Origin: Pseudomonas brassicacearum
GTDB lineage: Bacteria; Pseudomonadota; Gammaproteobacteria; Pseudomonadales; Pseudomonadaceae
NCBI RefSeq assembly: GCF_000585995.1
Contig: NZ_CP007410.1
Location: 2,569,430-2,633,429, forward strand
Length of the DNA stretch: 64,000 nt
Direction of reading: 5' to 3'
Every line of letters begins with the position of its first letter. Position 1 is the stretch's first letter. The notes under the pieces are model-generated. The model worked only from the letters and a program-made list of their open reading frames with translations. It did not search any database and was not told the origin of the DNA. This document shows, in pieces, positions 38,502 through 47,306 of the stretch. A program made the position numbers and the translations under genes.

Positions 38502-38699
38502 GGGCGCCTCCAGAAGGGCTTTTTCTACAAAATCAAACGATAGCAAGGAGAATGATGTGCAGTTTATCAGCACCAAGGGTTAATATCCGGCCCGCGTCCC
38601 AGGCTTTGTTCATTTATCGCAGGAAGCGCAAAAAAAGACAGTGGACCCTGGAGAAAAACAGCGTTTGCACTGTCCGAGGGTCTTTATTGGAGGAATCAT

Positions 38700-39050
38700 A
38701 TGAAGCGCAGCGTGTGGGTATTGGCATTGGCGATGAGTGGATGTGCGTCGGTATCGGACATCAACCAGACGCCACCCACCATGAGCGTTATCTCCGGAAA
38801 GAAACCCCATGAGTATGCCAAATGCGTCGCCGACAAGCTCGCCAGCAGCCGTGGCGCGCTGCAAATGGAACCCCACAAGAACGGCATGCGGTTGATCGTG
38901 CCGGGCAAACTCTCGAGCATGCCGGCTGCGGTGTTCGACATTGACGAGCGCTCCAGCGGCAGCAGCATCAAGCTGCACGAAAGCCTGTCCAACGTGCCCG
39001 TGCGCCCAGGCGATGTGCAGGACGCGGCCAACGCCTGCATTTCCGGCTAA
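38700..39050 (+). CDS. Hypothetical lipoprotein (116 aa)
   Basis: A signal sequence with lipobox LAMSGC (Cys near residue 15) is followed by about 100 soluble residues without a domain I recognise. GGAGG lies seven bases upstream of the start. Membrane anchoring is predicted from the lipobox. Confidence 0.7.
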   Translation: MKRSVWVLALAMSGCASVSDINQTPPTMSVISGKKPHEYAKCVADKLASSRGALQMEPHKNGMRLIVPGKLSSMPAAVFDIDERSSGSSIKLHESLSNVPVRPGDVQDAANACISG

Positions 39051-39109
39051 ACACAGTCACGACCTGACGAGCGGGCCGGGCATCGGATAAACTGATGCCC
39101 TCGACAAAA

Positions 39110-39139
39110 AATGCCGCCACGGTCAACGTTGGCGGCATT
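39110..39139 (+). terminator. Hairpin after the 116-aa lipoprotein gene
   Basis: AATGCCGCC (39110-39118) pairs with GGCGGCATT (39131-39139), followed by GTCATTT. It is a strong stem but a weak T-tract, and lies 20 bases before the next start. Confidence 0.55.
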
Positions 39140-39159
39140 GTCATTTATGGAGTCAGTCG

Positions 39160-39390
39160 ATGAAACGCGAGCAGGTGCGTGAGCGCCATGCAGAAGGTCT
39201 GATCTGTGCCACACATGTGATTCAGAACCCGGCGAGCCCGGGTGAATGGATCGTCTTCTTCAAGAAAGCCGCAGGGCGCAGTTTTTTCCTGGTGGATGAC
39301 CAGGACGAAGTCGAATCCTTCAGCCGTCTCGATGACTTGATCGAGACCATCCGGGGGTTGGGGATCAAGTTCGCCGAGATCCACATCTAG
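39160..39390 (+). CDS. Small hypothetical protein (76 aa)
   Basis: A 76-residue soluble protein, MKREQVRERHAEGLICATHV at the start, with a regular alpha/beta pattern. GGAGTC precedes the ATG. It appears to be the sort of small conserved protein common in pseudomonads. No function can be read. Confidence 0.65.
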   Translation: MKREQVRERHAEGLICATHVIQNPASPGEWIVFFKKAAGRSFFLVDDQDEVESFSRLDDLIETIRGLGIKFAEIHI

Positions 39391-39393
39391 CGT

Positions 39394-39415
39394 CCTGTTT
39401 CACCCATGAAACAGG
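39394..39415. terminator. Bidirectional terminator hairpin between convergent genes
   Basis: CCTGTTTCA (39394-39402) pairs perfectly with TGAAACAGG (39407-39415) around CCCA. CTTTTAC follows on the right, after a short gap. It separates a rightward and a leftward gene. Confidence 0.6.
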
Positions 39416-39426
39416 GCTCCCGTCTT

Positions 39427-39708
39427 TTACTTGCACACCACCAGGACGCTACGGCTGGTGAAGTTGCCGACGCTGACCCCCAAGGTCTTGTCGCTCTCCT
39501 TGGCTTGCGGCGTGCCATCGGTGCCAACGATGCGGTAGCCGGTGCCGGCGCAGGAGGCATCCGCTTTTTCATAACAAGTGGCCCAGGAATTGGCTTCGCC
39601 GGAGCAATCGATGGTCAGTCCCTGTTCACCATTGTCCAGGTAGGTTTTTTCGGCCGAGGCACAGCCCGCCAAGGCCAGGACTGCAAACAGCGCCAGAAGT
39701 GTTTTCAT
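39427..39708 (-). CDS. Hypothetical lipoprotein (93 aa)
   Basis: Begins MKTLLALFAVLALAGCASAE, a clear lipoprotein signal with Cys at residue 16. The mature part has four further Cys (TIDCSG, ATCYEK, ASCAGT and the C-terminal VVCK), suggesting two disulfides. ATG 39708 is chosen over an open frame extending 28 codons upstream. Confidence 0.75.
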   Translation of the reverse strand: MKTLLALFAVLALAGCASAEKTYLDNGEQGLTIDCSGEANSWATCYEKADASCAGTGYRIVGTDGTPQAKESDKTLGVSVGNFTSRSVLVVCK

Positions 39709-39824
39709 GGAATCGTCATCGAGAAGGGAGGGGGCAGGCGCGAGATTATAGCGAATGGCCATCCCGGTACAGCTAAACAAAGCCCCGTTCAATGCCGGGC
39801 GTCATTTACTTGAGGCTTGTTTGT

Positions 39825-40040
39825 TTATTTCTTGCGACGAGGGCTGCGGGCCGGGGCTGATTCGCGTTCCCTGGCCGCTGGGGCAGAGCGGTCGTCCTGG
39901 AATACCGCGGCGACTTCTACCGCCATCGCCTTGCTAGGCAGCGGGCCGGCGACCTGCTCGCCGTGGTAGTTGATAATCCACCACTGGCCGTCCTTATCCT
40001 GGCTGACCGAATAACCGTTTGTGTTTTGTGTGACCGACAT
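39825..40040 (-). CDS. Small hypothetical protein (71 aa)
   Basis: Starts MSVTQNTNGYSVSQDKDGQW and ends in a basic tail (ARSPRRKK). The middle WWIINYHGEQVAGP suggests a small beta domain. No family recognised. The start is not strongly supported by a ribosome site. Confidence 0.55.
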   Translation of the reverse strand: MSVTQNTNGYSVSQDKDGQWWIINYHGEQVAGPLPSKAMAVEVAAVFQDDRSAPAARERESAPARSPRRKK

Positions 40041-40150
40041 CTAGCTGCCTCGTTGGCGGGATCAAGGCCGCCATGATACGTCAAATGCTCGCAAACAGCG
40101 CTCATGGGCGTACAGTAGGACCGCTAAACCCATCGAGACGAAAGGCGATT

Positions 40151-40178
40151 GAACTATCCGCCGTTTTTTATTTCTCTA
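40151..40178 (+). promoter_or_regulatory. Possible ECF (AlgU-like) promoter of galU
   Basis: GAACTA (40151-40156) is followed 16 bases later by TCTCTA (40173-40178), close to the AlgU pattern GAACTT-N16/17-TCTNN. It lies about 100 bases upstream of galU. Match by chance is quite possible. Confidence 0.3.
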
Positions 40179-40274
40179 TGATGGCATCGGTTGGCCAGTG
40201 CGGGCATTGTAAGGTGCCCGTCGCCTGATTAGACTGCGCCGAAACTCGTAGACACCGCCTTTTCAAGGACTTAT

Positions 40275-41114
40275 ATGATCAAGAAATGCTTGTTCCCAGC
40301 AGCCGGTTACGGTACTCGCTTCCTGCCAGCGACTAAAGCCATGCCCAAAGAAATGCTGCCGGTGGTGAACAAGCCACTGATCCAGTACGGCGTCGAAGAA
40401 GCCCTCGATGCGGGCTTGACGGAAATCTCCATCGTCACTGGTCGCGGCAAACGCGCCCTGGAAGACCATTTCGACATCAGCTACGAGCTGGAAAACCAGA
40501 TCAAGGGCACCGACAAGGAAAAATACCTGGTCGGCATCCGCAAACTGTTGGATGAATGCTCGTTCTCCTACACCCGCCAGACCGAAATGAAAGGCCTGGG
40601 CCACGCGATCCTGACCGGTCGCCCGCTGATCGGTGACGAACCGTTCGCCGTGGTCCTGGCGGACGACTTGTGCGTCAACCTCGAAGGCGACGGCGTGCTG
40701 ACCCAGATGGTCAAGCTGTACAAGCAGTTCCGCTGCTCCATCGTGGCGATCCAGGAAGTCGATCCGCAGGAAACCAACAAGTACGGCGTCATTGCCGGCG
40801 AAATGATCCGCGACGACATCTACCGCGTCCACAGCATGGTTGAAAAACCAAAACCTGAAGACGCACCATCGAACCTCGCCATCATCGGTCGCTACATCCT
40901 CACCCCGGACATCTTCGACCTGATCGAACAGACCGAGCCAGGCAAGGGCGGCGAAATCCAGATCACCGACGCCCTGATGAAGCAGGCCCAGAACGGCTGC
41001 GTCATGGCCTACAAGTTCAAGGGCAAGCGTTTCGACTGCGGTGGCGCCGAAGGCTACATCGACGCGACCAACTTCTGCTTCGAGAACTTCTACAAGACCG
41101 GCAAGGCTTACTGA
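40275..41114 (+). CDS. galU: UTP-glucose-1-phosphate uridylyltransferase GalU
   Basis: A 279-residue nucleotidyltransferase, with FPAAGYGTRFLPATKAMPKE at residues 7-26 for UTP binding, VLADDL for metal, and VEKPKPEDAPSN later. It makes UDP-glucose for lipopolysaccharide, exopolysaccharide and related sugars. It stands alone and ends at a strong terminator. Confidence 0.96.
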   Translation: MIKKCLFPAAGYGTRFLPATKAMPKEMLPVVNKPLIQYGVEEALDAGLTEISIVTGRGKRALEDHFDISYELENQIKGTDKEKYLVGIRKLLDECSFSYTRQTEMKGLGHAILTGRPLIGDEPFAVVLADDLCVNLEGDGVLTQMVKLYKQFRCSIVAIQEVDPQETNKYGVIAGEMIRDDIYRVHSMVEKPKPEDAPSNLAIIGRYILTPDIFDLIEQTEPGKGGEIQITDALMKQAQNGCVMAYKFKGKRFDCGGAEGYIDATNFCFENFYKTGKAY

Positions 41115-41134
41115 TAGCTACCGCGCCTTGAAAA

Positions 41135-41164
41135 AACGCCCCGACTGGTTCGGGGCGTTTTTTT
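41135..41164 (+). terminator. Intrinsic terminator of galU
   Basis: AACGCCCCGA (41135-41144) pairs with TCGGGGCGTT (41150-41159), followed by a run of T to 41164. Confidence 0.92.
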
Positions 41165-41214
41165 GTGCGGGGAAAAGTCTCTCGCCAATCACCTATCACA
41201 CAAGCCAAACCCCT

Positions 41215-41301
41215 GTGGGAGCGAGCTTGCTCGCGATAGCGGCGGGCCAGTCAACATCAATGCTGCTGATCCGACGCCATCGCGAGCAAGCTCGCTCCCA
41301 C
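41215..41301. repeat. REP pair, GTGGGAGCGAGC type
   Basis: Inward-facing arms around about 40 bases, just after the galU terminator. Confidence 0.9.
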
Positions 41302-41432
41302 AGGAATTGCGCTTAACTTGCCCATTCGATTCAATCCGGCTGGCTTTTTCGTTTTCCGCCCCCATAACCAACCGCAACGCTGCCTCAGGCGAAAACAGCG
41401 GGTATGCTGATGGCCTGCCGAAGGAGATAGAA

Positions 41433-42791
41433 ATGGCCTACGATTTTGACTTGTATGTGATTGGCGCCGGTTCCGGCGGTGTGCGGGCTGCGCGGTTTGC
41501 CGCCGGTTTTGGGGCGAAAGTGGCCGTGGCGGAGAGTCGCTATTTGGGCGGTACCTGCGTGAACGTGGGCTGTGTGCCGAAAAAACTGCTGGTCTACGGC
41601 GCGCATTACGCCGAGGATTTCGAGCAGGCGTCGGCCTATGGCTGGACGGCGGGCGAGGCGAGTTTCGACTGGGCCACGTTGATCGCCAACAAGGACCGGG
41701 AAATCAATCGCCTCAACGGAATTTATCGCAACCTGCTGGTCAACAGCGGCGTCGTGCTGCACGAGGGTCACGCCAGGATCACCGGGCCCCATGAGGTCGA
41801 GATCAACGGCCAGCGCTACACCGCCAAGCACATCCTGATCGCCACGGGCGGGTGGCCGGTGATCCCGGACATTCCGGGGCGCGAGCATGCCATCAGTTCC
41901 AACGAGGCGTTCTTTCTCAAGGAATTGCCCAAGCGCGTTATCGTCGTGGGTGGTGGCTACATTGCGGTGGAGTTCGCGGGGATTTTCCACGGCATGGGCG
42001 CGCAGACGTCGTTGCTGTATCGCGGCGAGTTGTTCCTGCGCGGATTTGACGGCGCGGTGCGCAAGCATCTGGCCGAAGAGTTGACCCGTCGTGGCTTGGT
42101 TCTGCAATTCAACGCTGATATCAAATGCATCGAAAAGCTGGACGATGGCAGCCTGAGGGTACAGCTCAAGGATGGTCAAACGTTGCTCACCGATTGTGTG
42201 TTCTACGCCACCGGCCGACGGCCGATGCTGGACAATCTTGGCTTGGAGAACACCGCTGTCACGGTGGACGAGAAGGGGTTTGTCCAGGTCAACGAACAGT
42301 ACGAAACCACCGAGCCGTCGATCCTGGCCATTGGCGATGTGATCGGTCGTGTCCAGCTCACACCTGTTGCCCTGGCCGAGGGCATGGCGGTTGCGCGGCG
42401 TCTGTTCAAGCCCGAGCAGTATCGCCTGGTGGATTACCGGATGATTCCTACCGCCGTGTTCAGTCTGCCGAACATCGGCACGGTTGGCTTGACGCAAGAG
42501 CAGGCCGTGGAAGAGGGCCATGAGGTGCAGGTTTTCGAAAGCCGCTTCCGGCCGATGAAACTGAGCTTGACCGAATGCCAGGAGCGCACGCTGATGAAAC
42601 TGGTGGTGGATGCCCGGACTGACAAGGTGCTGGGATGCCACATGGTCGGGCCGGATGCCGGGGAAATCGTCCAAGGCCTGGCCATCGCCCTCAAGGCCGG
42701 CGCCACCAAGCGCGATTTCGACGAAACCATCGGCGTGCATCCGACCGCTGCCGAGGAATTCGTGACGATGCGTACGCCCGTAGGCTCCTGA
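41433..42791 (+). CDS. gor: Glutathione reductase Gor
   Basis: A 452-residue FAD/NADPH disulfide reductase with the FAD fold [15 protein letters not shown], the redox pair in [13 protein letters not shown], an NADPH-binding [13 protein letters not shown] and the C-terminal catalytic His in GVHPTAAEE. It keeps glutathione reduced. ATG 41433 follows AAGGAGA (41421-41427); the longer open frame upstream runs into the REP pair. Close to ahpCF and gloA, which share the thiol/oxidative-stress theme. Confidence 0.94.
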   Translation: MAYDFDLYVIGAGSGGVRAARFAAGFGAKVAVAESRYLGGTCVNVGCVPKKLLVYGAHYAEDFEQASAYGWTAGEASFDWATLIANKDREINRLNGIYRNLLVNSGVVLHEGHARITGPHEVEINGQRYTAKHILIATGGWPVIPDIPGREHAISSNEAFFLKELPKRVIVVGGGYIAVEFAGIFHGMGAQTSLLYRGELFLRGFDGAVRKHLAEELTRRGLVLQFNADIKCIEKLDDGSLRVQLKDGQTLLTDCVFYATGRRPMLDNLGLENTAVTVDEKGFVQVNEQYETTEPSILAIGDVIGRVQLTPVALAEGMAVARRLFKPEQYRLVDYRMIPTAVFSLPNIGTVGLTQEQAVEEGHEVQVFESRFRPMKLSLTECQERTLMKLVVDARTDKVLGCHMVGPDAGEIVQGLAIALKAGATKRDFDETIGVHPTAAEEFVTMRTPVGS

Positions 42792-42804
42792 TCGCCAGGC
42801 GAAC

Positions 42805-42840
42805 ATATGGCGAGCGTGCTCGCCATATTAAGTTTTCTTC
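42805..42840 (+). terminator. Intrinsic terminator of gor
   Basis: ATATGGCGAG (42805-42814) pairs perfectly with CTCGCCATAT (42819-42828) around CGTG, followed by TAAGTTTTCTTC. Confidence 0.85.
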
Positions 42841-42962
42841 TATCTATTTAGCTGTTCATAGCCAAAACCAATCATTCGCATGAGGTTTGCCAATGAGCCA
42901 GCCTGGGGATGAGTGGTTAAGATTCCCTCCATCAACTTTTCAACCCTGATGGAGAAACATCG

Positions 42963-43526
42963 ATGCCTATCATCAACAGCCAAGTTAAACCGTTCAACGC
43001 TACCGCTTTCAAAAACGGCGAATTCGTTCCGGTATCGGATGCCGACCTGAAAGGCAAGTGGTCTGTCGTGTTCTTCTACCCAGCCGACTTCACCTTCGTT
43101 TGCCCAACCGAGCTGGAAGACCTGGCTGACAACTACGCCGAATTCAAGAAACTGGGCGTCGAGATCTACAGCGTGTCGACCGACACCCACTTTGCCCATG
43201 CGGCCTGGCACAACACTTCGCCAGCCATCGGCAAGATCCAGTACACCATGATCGGCGACCCAACCCACGTTATCTCCCGCAACTTCGACGTGCTGATCGA
43301 AGAAGTTGGCCTGGCTGACCGCGGCACTTTCGTGATCAACCCAGAAGGCCAGATCAAGATCGTTGAACTCAACGACGGCGGTGTAGGCCGTGACGCTTCC
43401 GAGCTGCTGCGCAAGATCAAAGCCGCTCAATACGTTGCCGCTCACCCTGGCGAAGTCTGCCCAGCCAAGTGGAAAGAAGGCGAGGCCACCCTGGCTCCGT
43501 CCCTGGACCTGGTCGGCAAGATCTAA
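42963..43526 (+). CDS. ahpC: Alkyl hydroperoxide reductase AhpC (2-Cys peroxiredoxin)
   Basis: A 187-residue peroxiredoxin with the peroxidatic Cys in [10 protein letters not shown] and the resolving Cys in GEVCPAKW. It reduces hydrogen and organic peroxides using AhpF. An OxyR-like half (ATAG-N7-CAAT, 42858-42872) lies about 90 bases upstream but is incomplete. A terminator-like hairpin separates it from ahpF. Confidence 0.96.
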   Translation: MPIINSQVKPFNATAFKNGEFVPVSDADLKGKWSVVFFYPADFTFVCPTELEDLADNYAEFKKLGVEIYSVSTDTHFAHAAWHNTSPAIGKIQYTMIGDPTHVISRNFDVLIEEVGLADRGTFVINPEGQIKIVELNDGGVGRDASELLRKIKAAQYVAAHPGEVCPAKWKEGEATLAPSLDLVGKI

Positions 43527-43585
43527 GACCGTGAGTCCTTTGAGGGCGGTCATCCGCACTTAAGCAAGCCGCACCGCCCACAAAA

Positions 43586-43621
43586 AACGCCCGGGCGAGA
43601 TTCGCTCGGGCGTTGTTTTTT
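43586..43621 (+). terminator. Terminator/attenuator between ahpC and ahpF
   Basis: AACGCCCGGGCGA and TCGCTCGGGCGTT pair (one G-T) around GAT, followed by GTTTTTT. It should end most ahpC transcripts while allowing some read-through to ahpF, 30 bases downstream. Confidence 0.88.
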
Positions 43622-43651
43622 CTGAAATTCAAAAAAATGGAAATCGCCCGT

Positions 43652-45214
43652 ATGTTGGACGCCAATCTTAAAGCTCAGTTGAAGTCATACCTGGAACGGG
43701 TCACCCAGCCGATCGAGATCGTCGCTTCCCTCGACGACGGTGCGAAATCCCAGGAAATGCTCGCACTACTCAAAGACGTTGCCAGTCTTTGCGACCAGAT
43801 TACTTTGCTCGACAACGGCACCGATGCGCGCAAGCCTTCGTTTTCGTTGAATCGCCCGGGTGCCGATATCAGCCTGCGCTTTGCCGGCATCCCCATGGGC
43901 CACGAATTCACTTCGCTGGTGCTGGCCTTGCTGCAAGTCGGTGGCCACCCTTCGAAGGCCAGTGTCGAGGTTATCGAACAGATCCGCTCCCTTAAGGGCG
44001 AGTTCAACTTCGAGACGTACTTCTCGCTGTCATGCCAGAACTGCCCGGACGTGGTCCAGGCACTGAACTTGATGGCGGTGCTGAACCCGAACATTCGCCA
44101 CGTGGCGATCGACGGTGCGCTGTTCCAGGCCGAGGTCGATGAACGCCAGATCATGGCCGTGCCGAGCATCTACTTGAACGGCGTGAACTTCGGCCAGGGC
44201 CGCATGGGCCTGGAAGAGATTCTGGCCAAGATCGACACCAGCGGTATCGAGCGCCAGGCTGAAAAGATCAGCGCCAAGGACGCGTTCGATGTGCTGGTGG
44301 TGGGCGGTGGCCCGGCTGGCGCTTCAGCGGCGATCTATGCGGCCCGTAAAGGCATCCGTACCGGCGTGGCGGCGGAGCGTTTCGGCGGCCAGGTGCTCGA
44401 CACCATGGCCATCGAGAACTTCATCTCGGTCCAGGAAACCGAAGGCCCGAAACTGGCCGTTGCCCTGGAAGAACACGTCAAGCAGTACGACGTGGACATC
44501 ATGAACCTGCAACGCGCCGATGCACTGGTGGCAGGCAAGGATGGCGAGCTGCACGAAGTCAAGTTCGCCAGCGGTGCGAGCCTCAAGGCCAAGACCGTGA
44601 TCCTGGCGACCGGTGCCCGCTGGCGCGAAATGAACGTGCCGGGCGAGCAGCAATATCGCAACAAGGGCGTGGCGTACTGCCCGCATTGTGACGGTCCGCT
44701 CTTCAAAGGCAAGCGCGTGGCGGTGATTGGCGGCGGTAACTCCGGCGTTGAGGCAGCCATCGACCTGGCCGGTATCGTGGCCCATGTGACCTTGCTGGAG
44801 TTCGATGTGCAATTGCGTGCCGACGCGGTGTTGCAGCGCAAGCTGCACAGCCTGCCGAACGTGACGGTGATCACCAACGCCCAGACCACCGAAGTGACGG
44901 GCGACGGGCAGAAGGTCAACGGCTTGCGTTACAAGGACCGTCCAAGCGCTGAAGTGCGCGACGTAGAACTGGAAGGGATCTTCGTGCAGATCGGCCTGTT
45001 GCCCAACACCGATTGGCTCAAAGGCACTGTCGAGTTGTCGCCGCGTGGCGAGATCATTGTCGATGCCCGAGGCGAAACCTCGATCCCTGGCGTATTCGCC
45101 GCCGGTGACGTGACCACCGTGCCGTACAAGCAGATCGTGATCGCCGTGGGCGAGGGGGCCAAGGCTTCGCTGAGCGCCTTCGACCATCTGATCCGCACCT
45201 CTGCGCCGGCCTAA
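43652..45214 (+). CDS. ahpF: Alkyl hydroperoxide reductase subunit AhpF
   Basis: A 520-residue flavoprotein disulfide reductase. The N-terminal tandem thioredoxin-like domain has the redox pair in SCQNCPDV, followed by FAD ([15 protein letters not shown]), the catalytic CPHC in YCPHCDGP and NADH binding ([13 protein letters not shown]). It reduces AhpC. ATG 43652 gives the normal N-terminus; the frame is open through the terminator upstream. Ribosome site is weak. Confidence 0.95.
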   Translation: MLDANLKAQLKSYLERVTQPIEIVASLDDGAKSQEMLALLKDVASLCDQITLLDNGTDARKPSFSLNRPGADISLRFAGIPMGHEFTSLVLALLQVGGHPSKASVEVIEQIRSLKGEFNFETYFSLSCQNCPDVVQALNLMAVLNPNIRHVAIDGALFQAEVDERQIMAVPSIYLNGVNFGQGRMGLEEILAKIDTSGIERQAEKISAKDAFDVLVVGGGPAGASAAIYAARKGIRTGVAAERFGGQVLDTMAIENFISVQETEGPKLAVALEEHVKQYDVDIMNLQRADALVAGKDGELHEVKFASGASLKAKTVILATGARWREMNVPGEQQYRNKGVAYCPHCDGPLFKGKRVAVIGGGNSGVEAAIDLAGIVAHVTLLEFDVQLRADAVLQRKLHSLPNVTVITNAQTTEVTGDGQKVNGLRYKDRPSAEVRDVELEGIFVQIGLLPNTDWLKGTVELSPRGEIIVDARGETSIPGVFAAGDVTTVPYKQIVIAVGEGAKASLSAFDHLIRTSAPA

Positions 45215-45234
45215 GCAGCCGATAGCGGAAAAAC

Positions 45235-45269
45235 AAAACCCCATGAGCCGTGGCCCATGGGGTTTTTTT
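45235..45269 (+). terminator. Intrinsic terminator of ahpF
   Basis: AACCCCATG (45237-45245) pairs with CATGGGGTT (45256-45264), with a T-run to 45269 and A-run on the other side. Confidence 0.92.
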
Positions 45270-45284
45270 ATCGGCCATTATTCT

Positions 45285-45372
45285 GTGGGAGCGAGCTTGC
45301 TCGCGATGACGGTGGGTCAGCTTGCATCCATGCTGAATGCGTTGCCCTCATCGCGAGCAAGCTCGCTCCCAC
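45285..45372. repeat. REP pair, GTGGGAGCGAGC type
   Basis: Inward-facing arms between the ahpF terminator and the gloA stop. Confidence 0.9.
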
Positions 45373-45390
45373 AATGGGTATCAGTACAAC

Positions 45391-45912
45391 TTACAGCGGT
45401 GCAGGTTGGATGATCTCAACCCAGTAGCCATCGGGGTCCTTGATGAACGCCAGGCTTTTCATGCGGCCGTCGTTCAGGCGCTTCTGGAAGTCGCAGCCCA
45501 GTGCTTCGAAGCGCTCGCAGGCGGCAACGACGTCCGGGACCGAGATGCAGATGTGGCCAAACCCACGCGGGTCGGTGTTGCCGTTGTGGTAGGCGAACGC
45601 CGGATCGCTTTCGGTGCCATGGTTGTGGGTCAGTTCCAGGATGCCAGGAATCGATTTCATCCACTCGGTACGTGCCGCTGCATCCGCTGGAATCTGGTTC
45701 TTGTCCACCAGGGCCAGGAAGTACAGGCTGAATTCGGCTTCCGGGAAGTCGCGTTTTTCCACCAGGGAGAAACCCAGCACCCGGGTGTAGAAATCCAGGG
45801 ACTTGGTAATGTCCTTGACCCGTAGCATGGTGTGGTTGAAGACGAATCTGGCCGTGGCCGCATCGGGTTGGGCAGTGACGCCAGGGAAAGTATTGAGTTC
45901 GTGCAGGCTCAT
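45391..45912 (-). CDS. gloA: Lactoylglutathione lyase (glyoxalase I), long zinc-type form
   Basis: A 173-residue glyoxalase I. Metal ligands are seen as His in FNHTMLRV, Glu in GILELTHN, His in FGHICISV and Glu in WVEIIQP. The length and inserts match the longer eukaryote/P. putida type rather than the 135-residue nickel enzyme of E. coli. It converts the methylglyoxal-glutathione adduct to lactoylglutathione. ATG 45912 follows GGAGGG; the frame is open 35 codons upstream. Confidence 0.93.
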   Translation of the reverse strand: MSLHELNTFPGVTAQPDAATARFVFNHTMLRVKDITKSLDFYTRVLGFSLVEKRDFPEAEFSLYFLALVDKNQIPADAAARTEWMKSIPGILELTHNHGTESDPAFAYHNGNTDPRGFGHICISVPDVVAACERFEALGCDFQKRLNDGRMKSLAFIKDPDGYWVEIIQPAPL

Positions 45913-46106
45913 GGGCCCTCCGGAAAATAAGTGGGGCAAACGGCGTAGCAACGCTGTTGCGACGGTTCCTGGGCTTGCGTTAAACGGCTTCCTTGCAGGT
46001 GCACCCATGATACGCAAAGGGGCGCGGCATCGCCAAACCGCGCGTGGCTATTGCCTGCTTCTGCGGCGGGCTTCAGACTTTACGATTGGCTTTTGAGTGC
46101 AACGTA

Positions 46107-46643
46107 ATGATTCGACCGTTTCTTTCGCTGTTTGTCCTGCTGTTTGCCACTCTTGCGAGTGGCGCTGCCCAGGCGGTTGAGCCGCAGGTCGCATGGCCAC
46201 CGGGTTGGGTCATCGAGCCGCTGCCCGCCGATGCGCCTGCGCCGACGACGGCACCGGGAACGACCCGACAACGGGCGACCAAGAGCGATTCGGCGGGCAA
46301 TGCGGTGATGGTCATGGAGCTGACCGCGACGCCTGTCGAGCCCGATCATCAAGTCAACTTGCAAGGCGTATTACTGGAAATGCGTAAGTCAATCCAAAAG
46401 GATTTTTTCCAGGGTGGTTATCAAAGTGTGTGTAATAAGATCCATTCTTCCATGTTGGGCGAAGTCACGGCCTTGGAGACCACTTGCACGATCACGCAGA
46501 ACGGCCGGCATGTGTTGTCTCAGACACTCGTCGCGGCACTAAATGAGGGCAAAGCTTATGTGCTGTCCTATGCGGGACAGGCGCAGGTGTTTGTTGAAAG
46601 CCAGGATGAAATACAGTCGGTACGAAATAGCCTGAAACTATAA
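46107..46643 (+). CDS. Exported hypothetical protein (DUF4946-like)
   Basis: A 178-residue protein with a signal peptide (MIRPFLSLFVLLFATLASGA, cleaved near AQA). The mature part is beta-rich with two Cys (SVCNKI, TTCTIT). It resembles the pseudomonad DUF4946 family. ATG 46107 is chosen because it starts the signal peptide; the frame is open upstream. Ends at a bidirectional terminator. Function unknown. Confidence 0.72.
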   Translation: MIRPFLSLFVLLFATLASGAAQAVEPQVAWPPGWVIEPLPADAPAPTTAPGTTRQRATKSDSAGNAVMVMELTATPVEPDHQVNLQGVLLEMRKSIQKDFFQGGYQSVCNKIHSSMLGEVTALETTCTITQNGRHVLSQTLVAALNEGKAYVLSYAGQAQVFVESQDEIQSVRNSLKL

Positions 46644-46691
46644 GGCCATCAGCACAATACGCCGGGAGCAGGATCCAAAAGTTGCGCCCAT

Positions 46692-46722
46692 AAAAAACCC
46701 TGAGTGTACTCAGGGTTTTTTT
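46692..46722. terminator. Bidirectional terminator
   Basis: AAAAACCCTGAGT pairs with ACTCAGGGTTTTT around GT, giving A- and T-runs on both sides. It lies between the converging exported-protein and mvaV genes and can serve both. Confidence 0.93.
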
Positions 46723-46735
46723 CATCCAGAGGATG

Positions 46736-47101
46736 TTAACCACGCAACCAGGAATCAACGGTGCCCGCACCGTATTGTTCTTTCCAGGCCTTCAGGCCGC
46801 GATGGTTGCCGCCCTTGGTTTCGATCAACTCACCCGTGTGCGGGTTCTGGTAAACCTTGACCACGCGTGCACGGCGGGTTTTAACGGGCTTGGCCGCTGG
46901 CGAGCCAGTCTTGGACGGCTTCGGGTCAAGGATCGCGATGATGTCGCGCAGGCTCTTGCCGTAGGTTTTCATCAGTCCCTGGAGCTTTTCTTCGAATTCG
47001 ATTTCTTTCTTGAGCCCGGCATCGTTCTTCAGCGATTCCAGCTGCTTGAGCTGTTCTTGAAGGGCCCTTTCAGCTGCACGAAATTCAGCGAGTCTGGACA
47101 A
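46736..47101 (-). CDS. mvaV: H-NS-family nucleoid silencer, MvaV type
   Basis: A 121-residue MvaT/MvaV-family protein with an N-terminal coiled-coil oligomerisation part (SRLAEFRAAERALQEQLKQL) and a C-terminal AT-rich-DNA-binding part (NPHTGELIETKGGNHRGLKA). It silences AT-rich, often acquired genes. The only well-placed start is TTG 47101, behind GGAG; longer upstream frames lack family similarity. The 200 bases upstream are AT-rich, which fits autoregulation. Confidence 0.88.
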   Translation of the reverse strand: MSRLAEFRAAERALQEQLKQLESLKNDAGLKKEIEFEEKLQGLMKTYGKSLRDIIAILDPKPSKTGSPAAKPVKTRRARVVKVYQNPHTGELIETKGGNHRGLKAWKEQYGAGTVDSWLRG

Positions 47102-47306
47102 AATCGTTACTCCAATCAGAATGTTTGGCTGATACCAACCGCAAACAAAGCTATAAGCCAAGTGCCTTGAAGCGACTCGGTGATAATGATTCTCCTGCTA
47201 TCTAGCACAGGTAGAAAAAATTGTAGTAGTTAATCCGAAATGTGTAAATCGTAACTTTTTCGTTATGTAACAACAGCAAACGTTTTTATCCGTTTGAGCG
47301 TCGTCG

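Noticed and set aside
42840..42890. OxyR site upstream of ahpC
   Set aside because: ATAG-N7-CAAT is present but the flanking half does not keep the 7-base spacing with CTAT, so I mention it only as a weak hint.
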